Below, one piece after another: positions 1-7,587 of a DNA stretch of 20,065 nucleotides. The position numbers were made by a program, and so were the translations under genes. The stretch comes from an uncultured Actinomycetes bacterium (lineage in GTDB: Bacteria > Actinomycetota > Actinomycetes > Nanopelagicales > Nanopelagicaceae). The stretch is taken from assembly GCA_903897475.1 (NCBI GenBank), contig CAIUBS010000027.1, forward strand, positions 1-20,065, read 5' to 3'. The notes beneath the pieces were generated by a model. The model ran no database searches. It was not told the DNA's origin and worked only from the letters and a program-made list of their open reading frames with translations. The stretch's first letter is position 1. Every line of letters begins with the position of its first letter.

Positions 1-275
1 AGTGAGTTCTCGTACGTTGATTGAGTAGGAGATCCCAAGTTAATTAAAAAGGAGGCATGAACATACGGTTCAATATCATGCTCAGTGGTTTTCTCTCGAA
101 ACTTTTCATCCATTTGTGGATTTGGTGTGGATGTTGCCCAAGTTCTCGGGCTCGAAGCAAATACCTGAATCGCTTCAGCCTTTATCGTCAGGGCATATTC
201 AATAGAGCGAGTTGCCATTCCGCCAGAGGTCGGCACATGGGCACCAATCTTCACAGAGCCCTTAGCTTTCACCAT
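1..275 (-). CDS. nfo: Endonuclease IV (apurinic/apyrimidinic endonuclease), 5' part only
   Basis: The first 91 codons of a gene that runs off the left edge of the window. The translation from the ATG at 275 contains IGAHVPTSGG, AIQVFASSPRTW and YVHASFLINLGSP. These are the N-terminal hallmarks of the Nfo/deoxyribonuclease IV TIM-barrel family. The His of VHASFLINL (residue 73) corresponds to a zinc ligand in the family. Such enzymes cut DNA 5' of abasic sites in base-excision repair. An in-frame TAG just upstream rules out the ATG at 290, so 275 is the first usable ATG. No good Shine-Dalgarno sequence is visible. It begins 32 nt after the stop of the PASTA kinase on the same strand and is probably co-transcribed with it. 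The C-terminal metal ligands lie outside the window. Identity is confident; the gene is partial because of the window edge, not because it is broken. Confidence 0.9.
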   Translation of the reverse strand, partial: MVKAKGSVKIGAHVPTSGGMATRSIEYALTIKAEAIQVFASSPRTWATSTPNPQMDEKFREKTTEHDIEPYVHASFLINLGSPTQSTYENS

Positions 276-307
276 CCGAGGAGCCTACATGAGAGCAAAG
301 AAGTTTC

Positions 308-2209
308 TTACCGCAAAGTAAGAGTAATAATCGATCCTTGTTTTACCTTGCTACCTATGGCTGGTGAAATGTTGTTGACTTTTCCAGATCCCTTAATAGA
401 TACCCGAAGTCCCAAGTTCTCCAAATCTAAAGTTGCACTGTTCTTACTTTTACCCATGACATTCGGAACAAATATAAACTCTGGGCCTTTTGATACAGAT
501 AACTTAACTTTACTACCTATTGGAATAGATTCAGACTTATCTGGAGCTTGCGATATTACCAGCCCTTTAAATACATTATCACTAAACTTATACTCAACAT
601 CAACATCGAATCCGGTCTCAGTTAATTCCGACAATGCTTGTTCACCGCCTTTACCGACATACGACACTAAAGAAATTTTTTCAATTCCTTTACTTACAAT
701 CAAATTAACAATCGAACCTCTTTTTACTTCAGTACCACTTTCAGGATCGGTCTTAATTACAAAACCAGATGCAATTTTCATATCGTGAGCTTCAAATATC
801 TCACCAACAGTTAATCCCAAATTAGCAATCTCCTGCGAGGCTTTATCTGGAGTTTTGCCCACCAAGTCAGCGACCAAAATTCGTTCTTTACCTTTGGATA
901 TTACTAAACCAACCACCCTATTGGGTGAAACTCTGCCACCCCCGCCTGGTTCTGTTGAAATAATCCTTCCCTTTTGAATGTCCTCATTGAAGATTTCACT
1001 TGATACTTCAGATCTAAGGCCCAAATTATCCAGTATTTTCGTTGCCTCAGTTTTGTTCAATCCAACCAATGAGGGCACCGAAATTCTTCCAGAATCTAGG
1101 GTTCTAGCAACGCCAAAAATTAGTAAAGCAAAGATCAATAATGCGATAACTCTATTTCTCTTAACTCTTTTTGAGACTTTCCTTTTTTTTGTTCCCACTG
1201 ATTCCTCTGGTTTAGTCATGTTAATTGGTTTGCTAGAAATCAACTGTGAAGTTTTTTCCTTTATTCCACTTAGTGCCGAAGTAACGGAGACTTTTCCACG
1301 TTTACTATTTTTAATCCTTGTTGGGGGTAGATCTAATTCAAGGCTTAATTGGCGCCGATTAGGGTCAATTTCTGCTTGTATCTGCCTAACCTTATTTAGT
1401 AAATCTTCGGCATTTCTAGGTCTTTCGTCAGGGTTTGGCGAAGTAGCTAAAAATACAATCTCAACTAATTTTTCTGGAACATTTGATTTTATTGAACTAA
1501 TTTTAGGAATGCGCTCATTAACGTGCTTGTAAGCAATTTGAATAGGAGTATCTCCATCAAATGGCTTATTCCCAGTTAACATTTCAAAAAGCACAATTCC
1601 TATTGCATAAATATCACTTCTAGCATCTGAAATTCCACGTTGTACTTGTTCAGGAGAAAGATAGGAGACACTGCCAAGAACAACACTTGATTCCACCGTC
1701 AAAGTTTGACCAAAAGCACTATTTCTAGCTAATCCAAAATCAGCAACTTTAATTCTTCCGTCTTTGGCAATGAGAATATTTTCAGGCTTAATGTCTCTGT
1801 GTATGATTCCCATTCGATGCGCAGCAGCTAATGCACTTAGTACAGGATTTATTATTTGAAAAGTTTGCTCTGTAGTTAGAGGAGCATTTTCATTGAGGAA
1901 ATCTCTCAATGTATTACCTTCAATTAACTCCATAACAATGAATACGGCAGGGGAGCCGCCCTCGTTCCAGCCTTGATCCTGTATTGCCACAATATTTGGA
2001 TGAGAAAGTGCAGCAGTTGCCTTTGCCTCTTTAATAAATCTAGAAACGAAAGCCTCATCGCTAGCAAGATGGGCATGCATTATTTTTACTGCTACCGCCC
2101 GATCAAGTCGCGTATCTAGAGCAGCGTAGATAGTTGCCATTCCGCCAAAAGCAATCTGGCGCTGAAGCAAATACCGATTATCAATTAGCTCACCGGTTAG
2201 ATCAGACAC
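308..2209 (-). CDS. Transmembrane Ser/Thr protein kinase with four extracytoplasmic PASTA repeats (PknL/PknB type)
   Basis: A 633-residue receptor-like kinase. The Hanks-type kinase domain spans about residues 12-280. It has a glycine-rich loop at 21-26, ATP-anchoring K42, alpha-C E61, the catalytic loop HRDIKPEN (D139, N144), DFG (157-159) and SPEQ in place of APE. A basic juxtamembrane linker (about 285-352) leads to one transmembrane helix (about 353-369). Four PASTA repeats follow, starting near 377, 444, 512 and 579, with the typical xVPxxxGxxxxxA pattern. The kinase is therefore cytoplasmic and the PASTA array lies outside the membrane, where this family senses muropeptides or lipid II. 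It is encoded near the dcw cluster and a polyprenyl synthase, like M. tuberculosis pknL, but the pknL assignment is by context. The start is GTG at 2209, with TAAACT 6 nt upstream, so it may be leaderless. The stop lies 32 nt before nfo. Confidence 0.95.
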   Translation of the reverse strand: MSDLTGELIDNRYLLQRQIAFGGMATIYAALDTRLDRAVAVKIMHAHLASDEAFVSRFIKEAKATAALSHPNIVAIQDQGWNEGGSPAVFIVMELIEGNTLRDFLNENAPLTTEQTFQIINPVLSALAAAHRMGIIHRDIKPENILIAKDGRIKVADFGLARNSAFGQTLTVESSVVLGSVSYLSPEQVQRGISDARSDIYAIGIVLFEMLTGNKPFDGDTPIQIAYKHVNERIPKISSIKSNVPEKLVEIVFLATSPNPDERPRNAEDLLNKVRQIQAEIDPNRRQLSLELDLPPTRIKNSKRGKVSVTSALSGIKEKTSQLISSKPINMTKPEESVGTKKRKVSKRVKRNRVIALLIFALLIFGVARTLDSGRISVPSLVGLNKTEATKILDNLGLRSEVSSEIFNEDIQKGRIISTEPGGGGRVSPNRVVGLVISKGKERILVADLVGKTPDKASQEIANLGLTVGEIFEAHDMKIASGFVIKTDPESGTEVKRGSIVNLIVSKGIEKISLVSYVGKGGEQALSELTETGFDVDVEYKFSDNVFKGLVISQAPDKSESIPIGSKVKLSVSKGPEFIFVPNVMGKSKNSATLDLENLGLRVSIKGSGKVNNISPAIGSKVKQGSIITLTLR

Positions 2210-2221
2210 AATGGAAGTTTA
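2210..2221 (-). promoter_or_regulatory. Putative -10 element of a leaderless promoter for the PASTA kinase
   Basis: On the minus strand TAAACT (2221-2216) is followed by exactly 6 nt and then the GTG start. This is the same geometry as at four other starts in the window. No clear -35 element is seen. The promoter would let the kinase be expressed independently of the riboswitch-controlled genes just upstream. Confidence 0.45.
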
Positions 2222-2244
2222 GAGAAACTTCATAAATTTATACT

Positions 2245-2784
2245 TTAAGGCGCGCCATTAAGGGTGCAGTGGGCAAAATTACTAGTTTTCTCTTGACTAA
2301 AATGCTCGTCTTGAACAATTAGAAAATCAAGCATTTGGTTTCGAATCATTTCACCATCACGCTTAATAACTCTTTCGAATCCCAATTGAGGGTTAAACTC
2401 TATCCAAATTGATATATCTACCAAATGCCTGAGAGCCTTTTGCCCGGAACCAACGCCTTCCAAAATGAGGTACTTGGTAGGTGGAACATAGACCTCTTCA
2501 TCAAATTTTTCTAATAACCAATTGTACTTTTTGTACTTTGTAGGCATTCCATCAATATATGGCGTAAGTATTTGATTTACTATTCGAGTGCTTAACTGGG
2601 TTGATAACGGGTTAGTCCATCCATCGTATAGATCATCCATATGAATAATCTCTACCTCTGATAGATCATTTTTAATTCTTTGAGCAAGAGTTGTTTTCCC
2701 TGAGCCAGCAACTCCATCAATAGAGACAATTGTTGGTATTGATTTAGTATTTCTCAAGACTTCAATAAGTTTAACGTAATTCAT
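2245..2784 (-). CDS. P-loop small-molecule kinase of the uridine kinase/NRK-like superfamily; substrate unknown (candidate thiamine-salvage kinase)
   Basis: 179 residues. A Walker A motif GVAGSGKT is at residues 24-31. HMDDLYDGW (48-56) resembles the substrate-binding DD region of uridine kinase and nicotinamide-riboside kinase folds. LILEGVGSG (107-114) is a Walker-B-like strand, and VIKRDGEMIRNQ (139-150) resembles the basic lid segment. It appears to be a cytosolic phosphotransferase. Its start overlaps the 3' end of the PnuC-family gene by 14 bp, so translation is probably coupled, and both lie behind a TPP riboswitch. PnuC-family carriers act by facilitated diffusion and need a kinase to trap their substrate. 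I therefore infer phosphorylation of thiamine or a thiamine precursor. Generic annotation would be uridine kinase-like or AAA-family ATPase, and the actual substrate cannot be read from sequence. The fold is well supported; the thiamine role is a hypothesis. Confidence 0.8.
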   Translation of the reverse strand: MNYVKLIEVLRNTKSIPTIVSIDGVAGSGKTTLAQRIKNDLSEVEIIHMDDLYDGWTNPLSTQLSTRIVNQILTPYIDGMPTKYKKYNWLLEKFDEEVYVPPTKYLILEGVGSGQKALRHLVDISIWIEFNPQLGFERVIKRDGEMIRNQMLDFLIVQDEHFSQEKTSNFAHCTLNGAP

Positions 2785-3322
2785 TCTTGATTGATTCTTT
2801 CTTCCATCGAATCCAACCCCAGATTGCTACGCAGCCGAATATCAAATAAAGAAAACTTGTAAGATAAAGTTCTCCACTAAAATACTGGTACGTATATGCG
2901 ATGTTTACAATCAGCCAAATCGGCCAAGCTTCAAATTTTTGCCATATCATCAACAATTGTGCGCTAACGCTTCCAACAAATCCAAAGGATTCAATTACTG
3001 AAGATGTTGCACCTATGGACGTAAGGATTGGCAATAACATGATTGCGGATAGCAAAATTACACCGACTAGAGATATTCTTAGTTTAGTTTCCAGTTTTTT
3101 TGGTTTAGCTCCTTTAGGTCCCCATCCCAACCAGCCCCAGATACCACCGATGATAAATATAAATTGAAGTGCTGCACTTGCGTAATAAGCAGATTGGAAG
3201 AATATGTACGCATACAAAAGGCTACCAGCACTCCAAAATGGCCAAGTAATTCTTGGGCCAAGTACCCCTAAGATCACAGCAAAAAGTGAAGTGATAAATG
3301 CAATAATTTCTAATATAGACAT
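2771..3322 (-). CDS. pnuT: PnuC-family vitamin transporter, probably the thiamine transporter PnuT
   Basis: A 183-residue polytopic membrane protein with about seven hydrophobic segments. Family signatures include WPFWSAGSLLYAYIFFQSAY (about 27-46), IGGIWGWLGW (about 58-67) and QLLMIWQKFEAWPIWLIVN (about 122-140), then a C-terminal YLIFGCVAIWGW. Trp-rich half repeats of this kind are typical of PnuC carriers, which take up non-phosphorylated vitamins (nicotinamide riboside for PnuC, thiamine for PnuT) by facilitated diffusion. Substrate choice here rests on the TPP riboswitch directly upstream, whose last element AAAGGG is also the likely ribosome binding site 7 nt before the ATG. It overlaps the downstream P-loop kinase by 14 bp. 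The family is confident. Thiamine specificity is inferred from regulation, and nicotinamide riboside remains the alternative. Confidence 0.88.
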   Translation of the reverse strand: MSILEIIAFITSLFAVILGVLGPRITWPFWSAGSLLYAYIFFQSAYYASAALQFIFIIGGIWGWLGWGPKGAKPKKLETKLRISLVGVILLSAIMLLPILTSIGATSSVIESFGFVGSVSAQLLMIWQKFEAWPIWLIVNIAYTYQYFSGELYLTSFLYLIFGCVAIWGWIRWKKESIKNELR

Positions 3323-3329
3323 AAATTAA

Positions 3330-3411
3330 CCCTTTCCAATTCGCATTACCGAACTGGTCAATCGGTCGGCTTGAATCTCAAGCCCTCTCAGCTAAAAAAC
3401 TTAGCTCCCGT
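3330..3411 (-). promoter_or_regulatory. TPP (THI-box) riboswitch controlling the pnuT-kinase genes
   Basis: Read on the minus strand, the leader contains ACGGGAG, then a P3 hairpin AGCTAA/TTAGCT, then the conserved CTGAGA (3391-3386). A P3a hairpin GGCTTGA/TCAAGCC follows, then GACCGA and a P4-P5 segment CCAGTTCGGTAATGCGAA, ending in TTGGAAAGGG. The order and sequence match actinobacterial TPP aptamers (GGGAG, CTGAGAGGG, GACCG, ACC-TGATC, CATGC, AAGGG). The 3' half is somewhat A+T-drifted from the GCGNAGGGA consensus. The terminal AAAGGG lies 7 nt before the ATG at 3322, so ligand binding probably hides the ribosome binding site. No terminator-type stem with a U-run is seen, which favours translational control. 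Confidence 0.85.
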
Positions 3412-3451
3412 AAGATGATCATAGCGCAGGCCAAAACTTTACAGAATTGTC

Positions 3452-3463
3452 TATAGTTGCCCT
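3452..3463 (+). promoter_or_regulatory. Putative -10 element of a leaderless promoter for crtYc-crtYd
   Basis: TATAGT (3452-3457), then exactly 6 nt, then the GTG start at 3464. This implies transcription starting at or next to the start codon. No ribosome binding site precedes the gene and no convincing -35 element is visible. Confidence 0.5.
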
Positions 3464-3793
3464 GTGTTGAAGTTCGGATATTTAGCGATGATTTTGTTTA
3501 CCGTTGTTGGCTCTTTTTGGCTAGAAATAGTTCTAAAAGTAGGTGTATTGCGCCGGGCAAAAAGACTTTTCTTAAGTATTGCTCCAGTATCTTTTCTCTT
3601 TTTGATTTGGGATGCATATGCAATTAGACAAGGTCATTGGTACTTTGATAAGAATCAAATTCTTGGTCTGATTGGACCGTTTGATATACCACTTGAAGAA
3701 TTTTTATTCTTTATCATTATTCCAATAGCCTCGGTAATGACAATTGAAGCTGTAAGGACTGTAAAGAAACACTGGATAGTAGGAGATGAGTGA
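3464..3793 (+). CDS. crtYc: Lycopene cyclase subunit CrtYc
   Basis: 109 residues with about three membrane segments. It contains the lycopene-cyclase-domain signature WDAYAIRQGHWYFD (about 49-62), followed by the PLEEFLFF segment (about 76-83) typical of actinobacterial CrtYc and the fungal/archaeal CarRP-type cyclases. It pairs with CrtYd, encoded next, to form a heterodimeric membrane enzyme that closes the psi ends of lycopene into beta rings, giving gamma-carotene after one closure or beta-carotene after two. The start is GTG at 3464, directly after a TATAGT box, and no ribosome binding site is present. It overlaps crtYd at a TGATG junction. Whether the pair is mono- or bicyclic cannot be told from sequence; the downstream tailoring genes for an acyclic end favour at least some monocyclisation. 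Confidence 0.93.
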   Translation: MLKFGYLAMILFTVVGSFWLEIVLKVGVLRRAKRLFLSIAPVSFLFLIWDAYAIRQGHWYFDKNQILGLIGPFDIPLEEFLFFIIIPIASVMTIEAVRTVKKHWIVGDE

Positions 3794-4098
3794 TGGTCTA
3801 TACCGACATCGCAATCTTTGCGGTAATTTTTGCAATATTGGTGGATTTATTTGTCATTAAAAATAAACTGCTAGGTAAGAAAGTTTTCTGGACTAGCTAT
3901 GCAATTATTTTACCTTTTCAATTAATTACGAATTGGTGGCTAACATCTAGGAATATTGTTATGTACAGTCCAGATGCAATTACTGGACTTCGAATAGCCT
4001 CAGCTCCAGCAGAAGATTTATTATTTGGCTTTGCACTAATCTTGCTGGTAATGAACCTGTGGGTTTATTGGGGTAAAAAAGGTATTCAAAAGAAATAG
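3793..4098 (+). CDS. crtYd: Lycopene cyclase subunit CrtYd
   Basis: 101 residues from the ATG at 3793, with about three transmembrane segments. It ends with the cyclase-domain motif SAPAEDLLFGFALILLVMN and WVYWGKK. It is the partner of CrtYc. I chose ATG 3793 over the in-frame GTG at 3790 because AGGAG (3781-3785) sits 7 nt before it and it forms a TGATG stop-start overlap with crtYc, typical of coupled translation. The stop codon TAG (4096-4098) abuts the stop codon of crtB on the other strand with no spacer, so transcripts from the two sides must run into one another. Confidence 0.92.
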   Translation: MVYTDIAIFAVIFAILVDLFVIKNKLLGKKVFWTSYAIILPFQLITNWWLTSRNIVMYSPDAITGLRIASAPAEDLLFGFALILLVMNLWVYWGKKGIQKK

Positions 4099-5010
4099 TC
4101 ACCTACTGCTAATCGCTCGAAAATATGCTGGGAGTGCAACCTTTAATCTGCGCCAACTTGAAGTTTTTGCCCTAAGACTAAAGACTTGGTAATCAATTTT
4201 TTCAACCTCATCCACGATTCCACAGTAAAGTTCACTTGCAGCTTCGATGCACGCTCTAGAGCTTGCAGTTAAATATTTTATTCCAGGCACAGATTCTTTC
4301 TGCAGTTTTCTAACTCTACTTATTTGTTCCTTTAGGGCATTAACAATTTCAGGCGTTAATTTCCTTCTTTCTAATAATTCTCTTGTCACATTGTGGGAGC
4401 TCAGTTCTTCAATGGGCAGATAGATTCGGCCGCGGTCCAAGTCTTCATTAACATCTCGAATGAAGTTTGCAAGTTGAAAAGCAACGCCCAACTTTTCTGC
4501 CGCAATGTTAGCTTCTTCTAAATAATTTTCGTCATCAACTCCCAGTATTGGCACCATTTGAAGTCCGATTACGGCTGCAGAACCATATACATATTTGTAA
4601 AGATCTTGAAATGTTTGATACTCAGTTATAGTTAGATCCATCTCCATCGAGGTAAGAAATGCTTTAAAATAATCTATTGGAATATTAAATCTACAGACAG
4701 TATCAACTAAGGCCTTGCCAATTTTATCTTCACTTGCGCCAGCTTCAATATCTTTAAGAATAGAATTTCCCCATTTAGATAAAGTTTGCGACTTTTCTAA
4801 CTCTGTGAGGGTGGATGCTAGGTCATCAACTATTTCATCTGCATATCGTGCGAAGCCATATAGAGCATGAACATGGGGACGCTTATTTGGTGGTAGAAAT
4901 TTAGTTGCAAGAAAATAGGTTTTACCGTGCATTGAGTTAAGTTTTTTACATTCAACGTAAGATTTTCTGATGCTTAAATCTGTAATACCAGCAGCAGTTA
5001 ATTCATTCAT
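4099..5010 (-). CDS. crtB: Phytoene synthase
   Basis: 303 residues, normal family length. It condenses two geranylgeranyl diphosphates to 15-cis-phytoene via prephytoene diphosphate, the first committed C40 carotenoid step. Both Mg-diphosphate binding Asp-rich motifs are present: YGFARYADEIVDD (D58, D62) and NFIRDVNEDLDRGRIYLP (D186, D190). It is the last gene of the crtE-crtI-crtB run: crtI stops 5 nt upstream of its ATG, so it is almost certainly in the same operon. Its 3' end touches the end of crtYd. Squalene synthase is excluded as a likely alternative by the crt context and the phytoene-synthase-type second Asp motif. Confidence 0.96.
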   Translation of the reverse strand: MNELTAAGITDLSIRKSYVECKKLNSMHGKTYFLATKFLPPNKRPHVHALYGFARYADEIVDDLASTLTELEKSQTLSKWGNSILKDIEAGASEDKIGKALVDTVCRFNIPIDYFKAFLTSMEMDLTITEYQTFQDLYKYVYGSAAVIGLQMVPILGVDDENYLEEANIAAEKLGVAFQLANFIRDVNEDLDRGRIYLPIEELSSHNVTRELLERRKLTPEIVNALKEQISRVRKLQKESVPGIKYLTASSRACIEAASELYCGIVDEVEKIDYQVFSLRAKTSSWRRLKVALPAYFRAISSR

Positions 5011-5015
5011 AATTT

Positions 5016-6500
5016 TTATTTAACAGGCCCAACAATCCGCTCAGCTGCAAGTCTGCCTGATATGAGGACCATCGGAACTCCAACTCCTGGTTGAGTTCCA
5101 GATCCTGCAAAAACAATGTTCTCATATCCTTTTGCAAGATTTCGGGGTCTAAAAGGTCCTGTCTGTAAAAAAGTATGCGCGCTAGCAAATGGCGCTCCTT
5201 GAGCCATTCCTTGTTTCTGCCAATCTAGCGGAGTGGTTAAATGTTCAACCTCAATACTCTTTCCAAAATCTTTATATCCTCTTTCCTCAAGTGCCTTAAC
5301 CATTTCATCACGATACTTGGGACCAATCTTTTGCCAATCAATATCTGCAGTTAAATTCGGAGTTGGAAATAAAACATAGTATGAAGTTTTACCGGCTGGC
5401 GCTAGTGACGGATCATCCATTGTAGGCACAGTCACCAAGATGCTTGGATCACTCATAAGTGTCTTCTTCTTAATTAGTTCATCAAAAACCCCATCCCAGG
5501 ATTTACCAAAATGAATATTGTGATGAGCTAAATGTTCATAATTTTTATTCGATCCTACAAGTAATGTCACACAAGAAGGGGAGTACTTAAGTCTTTTAAT
5601 AGACAGTGGTTCTTTATCTAGTAAATCTCGCCAAGCTATCGGTAGATCTGGATTGAGTACTACAACATCGCATTCAATACGCTCTCCACTATCCGTGATT
5701 ACCGCTTTTGCTCTACCATTTTGTCTCTCAATAGAGGTTACGGTTGTATTGTACTTAAAAGCGACACCGTGTTTTTCCGCTGCTGCAGCTAATGCTCTCG
5801 GTACAGCATGCATTCCGCCTTTTGGAAAAAAAACTCCATTAACTGAATCCATATAGGCAATTACTGCATATATTGCCAAAGCTTGCTGTGGACTTACACC
5901 TGCATACATCGCTTGGAAAGAATATACTTTTTGAGTTCTTGGATCTTTTAAAAATTGGTTAACTTTGGGTGCTAATTTCCTGAACCCACCTAATGCAATT
6001 AGTCTTGCTAAATTCGGTGTTAGTAGATTTAGTGGTGAATCAATGTTTCTGTCTATAAAATCATTCATCTCATACTTATATAACTTAGTTACAAAATCTA
6101 CATACTTACCGTATCCAATTGCTTCTTGAGACCCAATAGTTTTTGCAATCTCAGATTGCATCTGATTAGTATCAGCATGAACATCTAACTGTGTACCATC
6201 ATCATAAAACGCTCTATATAAGGGTTTTAATGGAACTAGATCTAACCAATCCTTAATGTCTTCGCCAACGCATGCAAGTGCATCTGAAATTAAATCCGGC
6301 ATTGTAAGTACTGAAGGTCCAGTGTCAAATGAGAAGCCTGATTTATTTAACAATCCATTCCTACCACCAGGAACACTTTCTCTCTCAATCACAGTGACTT
6401 TTCTTCCAGCTCCTGCCAAGCGCAGTGCCGCGCTTAATCCAGCAAGTCCTGCTCCAACTACAACAACATTATCTGTTGGACCTTTAACTCTGGCTGTCAT
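5016..6500 (-). CDS. crtI: Phytoene desaturase (CrtI type)
   Basis: 494 residues. The N-terminal FAD-binding Rossmann motif GAGLAG is at 16-21, followed by the acidic strand end VTVIERE and PGGR. FDTGPSVLTMPDL and the C-terminal FAD signature AGSGTQPGVGVPMVLISGRL are diagnostic of the CrtI family. CrtI carries out four desaturations of phytoene to all-trans lycopene at the membrane. It lies between crtE (1 nt upstream) and crtB (5 nt downstream). A second CrtI-family gene at 8352-9845 differs in its C-terminal signature. This copy is assigned to the phytoene step because of the crtE-I-B arrangement. Exact step number cannot be seen in sequence. Confidence 0.95.
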   Translation of the reverse strand: MTARVKGPTDNVVVVGAGLAGLSAALRLAGAGRKVTVIERESVPGGRNGLLNKSGFSFDTGPSVLTMPDLISDALACVGEDIKDWLDLVPLKPLYRAFYDDGTQLDVHADTNQMQSEIAKTIGSQEAIGYGKYVDFVTKLYKYEMNDFIDRNIDSPLNLLTPNLARLIALGGFRKLAPKVNQFLKDPRTQKVYSFQAMYAGVSPQQALAIYAVIAYMDSVNGVFFPKGGMHAVPRALAAAAEKHGVAFKYNTTVTSIERQNGRAKAVITDSGERIECDVVVLNPDLPIAWRDLLDKEPLSIKRLKYSPSCVTLLVGSNKNYEHLAHHNIHFGKSWDGVFDELIKKKTLMSDPSILVTVPTMDDPSLAPAGKTSYYVLFPTPNLTADIDWQKIGPKYRDEMVKALEERGYKDFGKSIEVEHLTTPLDWQKQGMAQGAPFASAHTFLQTGPFRPRNLAKGYENIVFAGSGTQPGVGVPMVLISGRLAAERIVGPVK

Positions 6501-6501
6501 T

Positions 6502-7575
6502 TTAAATCTTTCTTATTGTTGAGATGTGAACTAGTTGGGTAAGTAGATCCTTGCCAACAGGAGAAATACCGTCAAAGGCTAGAGTAGAAAGTGATCTTTG
6601 AGCCAGTTGTTCAATCATAGATTCAATGTGAGATTGAGCGCCTGTGTTCACAATAATCTCTTGAATGTGGCCTATTTGTTCAGAAGAGAGATTTGGATCA
6701 CCAAAATATTTTGAAAGGTATTTTAGTTGAGAAGTATCAGCCCTATCCATTGTGATGGCAATCAAAGCAGTTCGCTTGCCTTCTCTTAAGTCATCACCCG
6801 ATGGTTTACCGGTTTCAGTTGGATCACCAAATACGCCGAGTAAGTCATCACGCAACTGAAATGCCTCACCCAAGGGAATCCCATAGTTTGTAAAAGCTTC
6901 TAACAATTCTTTTGAGGCACCACCAAGTGATCCACCAAAATGCAATGGCCTTTCAATCGTGTACTTACCAGACTTATATCTAGCAACCTTCAATGATCGT
7001 TCAACACTTTGCGTTGCTAAAGATTGTTCAAATACATCCAAATATTGGCCAGCCATAAGTTCAACTCGCATTTCGTCATAAAATGGCAAAACAGTAATTA
7101 GTTCGTCGTTTTTAATTCCTGAGGTATGAAGCATTTGTGCTGACCAGACTAATGCTAGATCTCCCATCAAAATTGCAGAAGCAACCCCAAATTTAGATGA
7201 TGAACCTTGCAAATTATCTTTTGAGTGTAAAGCTTCAAACAACTTATGAATACTAGGTGCGCCACGCCTAGTGTCAGAGCCATCCATAACATCATCATGT
7301 ATTAATGCACAGGCATGAATTAGTTCTAGTGATGATATGGCCCTAATAATTTCTACGCTACTTAGACTTCCCGTTGCTAAGTAGCCCACATAAGCAAAAA
7401 GTGGCCGAAGTCGCTTACCGCTATCGAGTAAAAATTTTTCGATTCCATTTGCGACGGGATCTAATTCCGGACCAATTTTTGATAGGTATTTATTCTCATT
7501 TTGAATAAATTGCATAAGTGCTGCGTTTATATCTTTTCGCATTGAGGGAAGATCTAGGGCAAGTGTAAAAGTCAC
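6502..7575 (-). CDS. crtE: Geranylgeranyl diphosphate synthase (polyprenyl synthetase)
   Basis: 357 residues. A trans-prenyltransferase with the first Asp-rich motif HDDVMDGSDTRRG (D94, D95, D98), the second motif LRDDLLGVFGD (D243, D244), KRLRP near residue 54 and GEAFQLRDD. It makes the C20 GGPP precursor consumed by CrtB. Chain length cannot be proven from sequence, but its position as first gene of crtE-I-B supports C20. The start is GTG at 7575, preceded by TAGCGT and 6 nt; an internal ATG at codon 12 is the alternative. Related actinobacteria carry a polyprenyl synthase (idsA2) in the pknL-mraZ neighbourhood, so this may be the ancestral gene around which the carotenoid genes gathered. 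Confidence 0.94.
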   Translation of the reverse strand: MTFTLALDLPSMRKDINAALMQFIQNENKYLSKIGPELDPVANGIEKFLLDSGKRLRPLFAYVGYLATGSLSSVEIIRAISSLELIHACALIHDDVMDGSDTRRGAPSIHKLFEALHSKDNLQGSSSKFGVASAILMGDLALVWSAQMLHTSGIKNDELITVLPFYDEMRVELMAGQYLDVFEQSLATQSVERSLKVARYKSGKYTIERPLHFGGSLGGASKELLEAFTNYGIPLGEAFQLRDDLLGVFGDPTETGKPSGDDLREGKRTALIAITMDRADTSQLKYLSKYFGDPNLSSEQIGHIQEIIVNTGAQSHIESMIEQLAQRSLSTLAFDGISPVGKDLLTQLVHISTIRKI

Positions 7576-7587
7576 GGCGCAACGCTA
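7576..7587 (-). promoter_or_regulatory. Putative -10 element of a leaderless promoter for crtE-crtI-crtB
   Basis: On the minus strand TAGCGT (7587-7582) is followed by 6 nt and the GTG start. It fits TANNNT but is a weak match, and no -35 element is obvious. Confidence 0.35.

Noticed and set aside
57..788. Long plus-strand open frame of 243 codons
   Set aside because: It is antisense to the endonuclease IV start and to the PASTA repeats of the kinase. Its translation has no recognisable domain, and the minus-strand frames carry clear family motifs.
978..1532. Plus-strand open frame of 184 codons
   Set aside because: It lies entirely antisense to the kinase gene, and its composition is explained by the reverse complement of the kinase linker and PASTA codons.
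2771..3322. Call as a nicotinamide mononucleotide/riboside transporter
   Set aside because: The TPP riboswitch directly upstream favours thiamine. NadR-type fusion or NAD-linked neighbours are absent.
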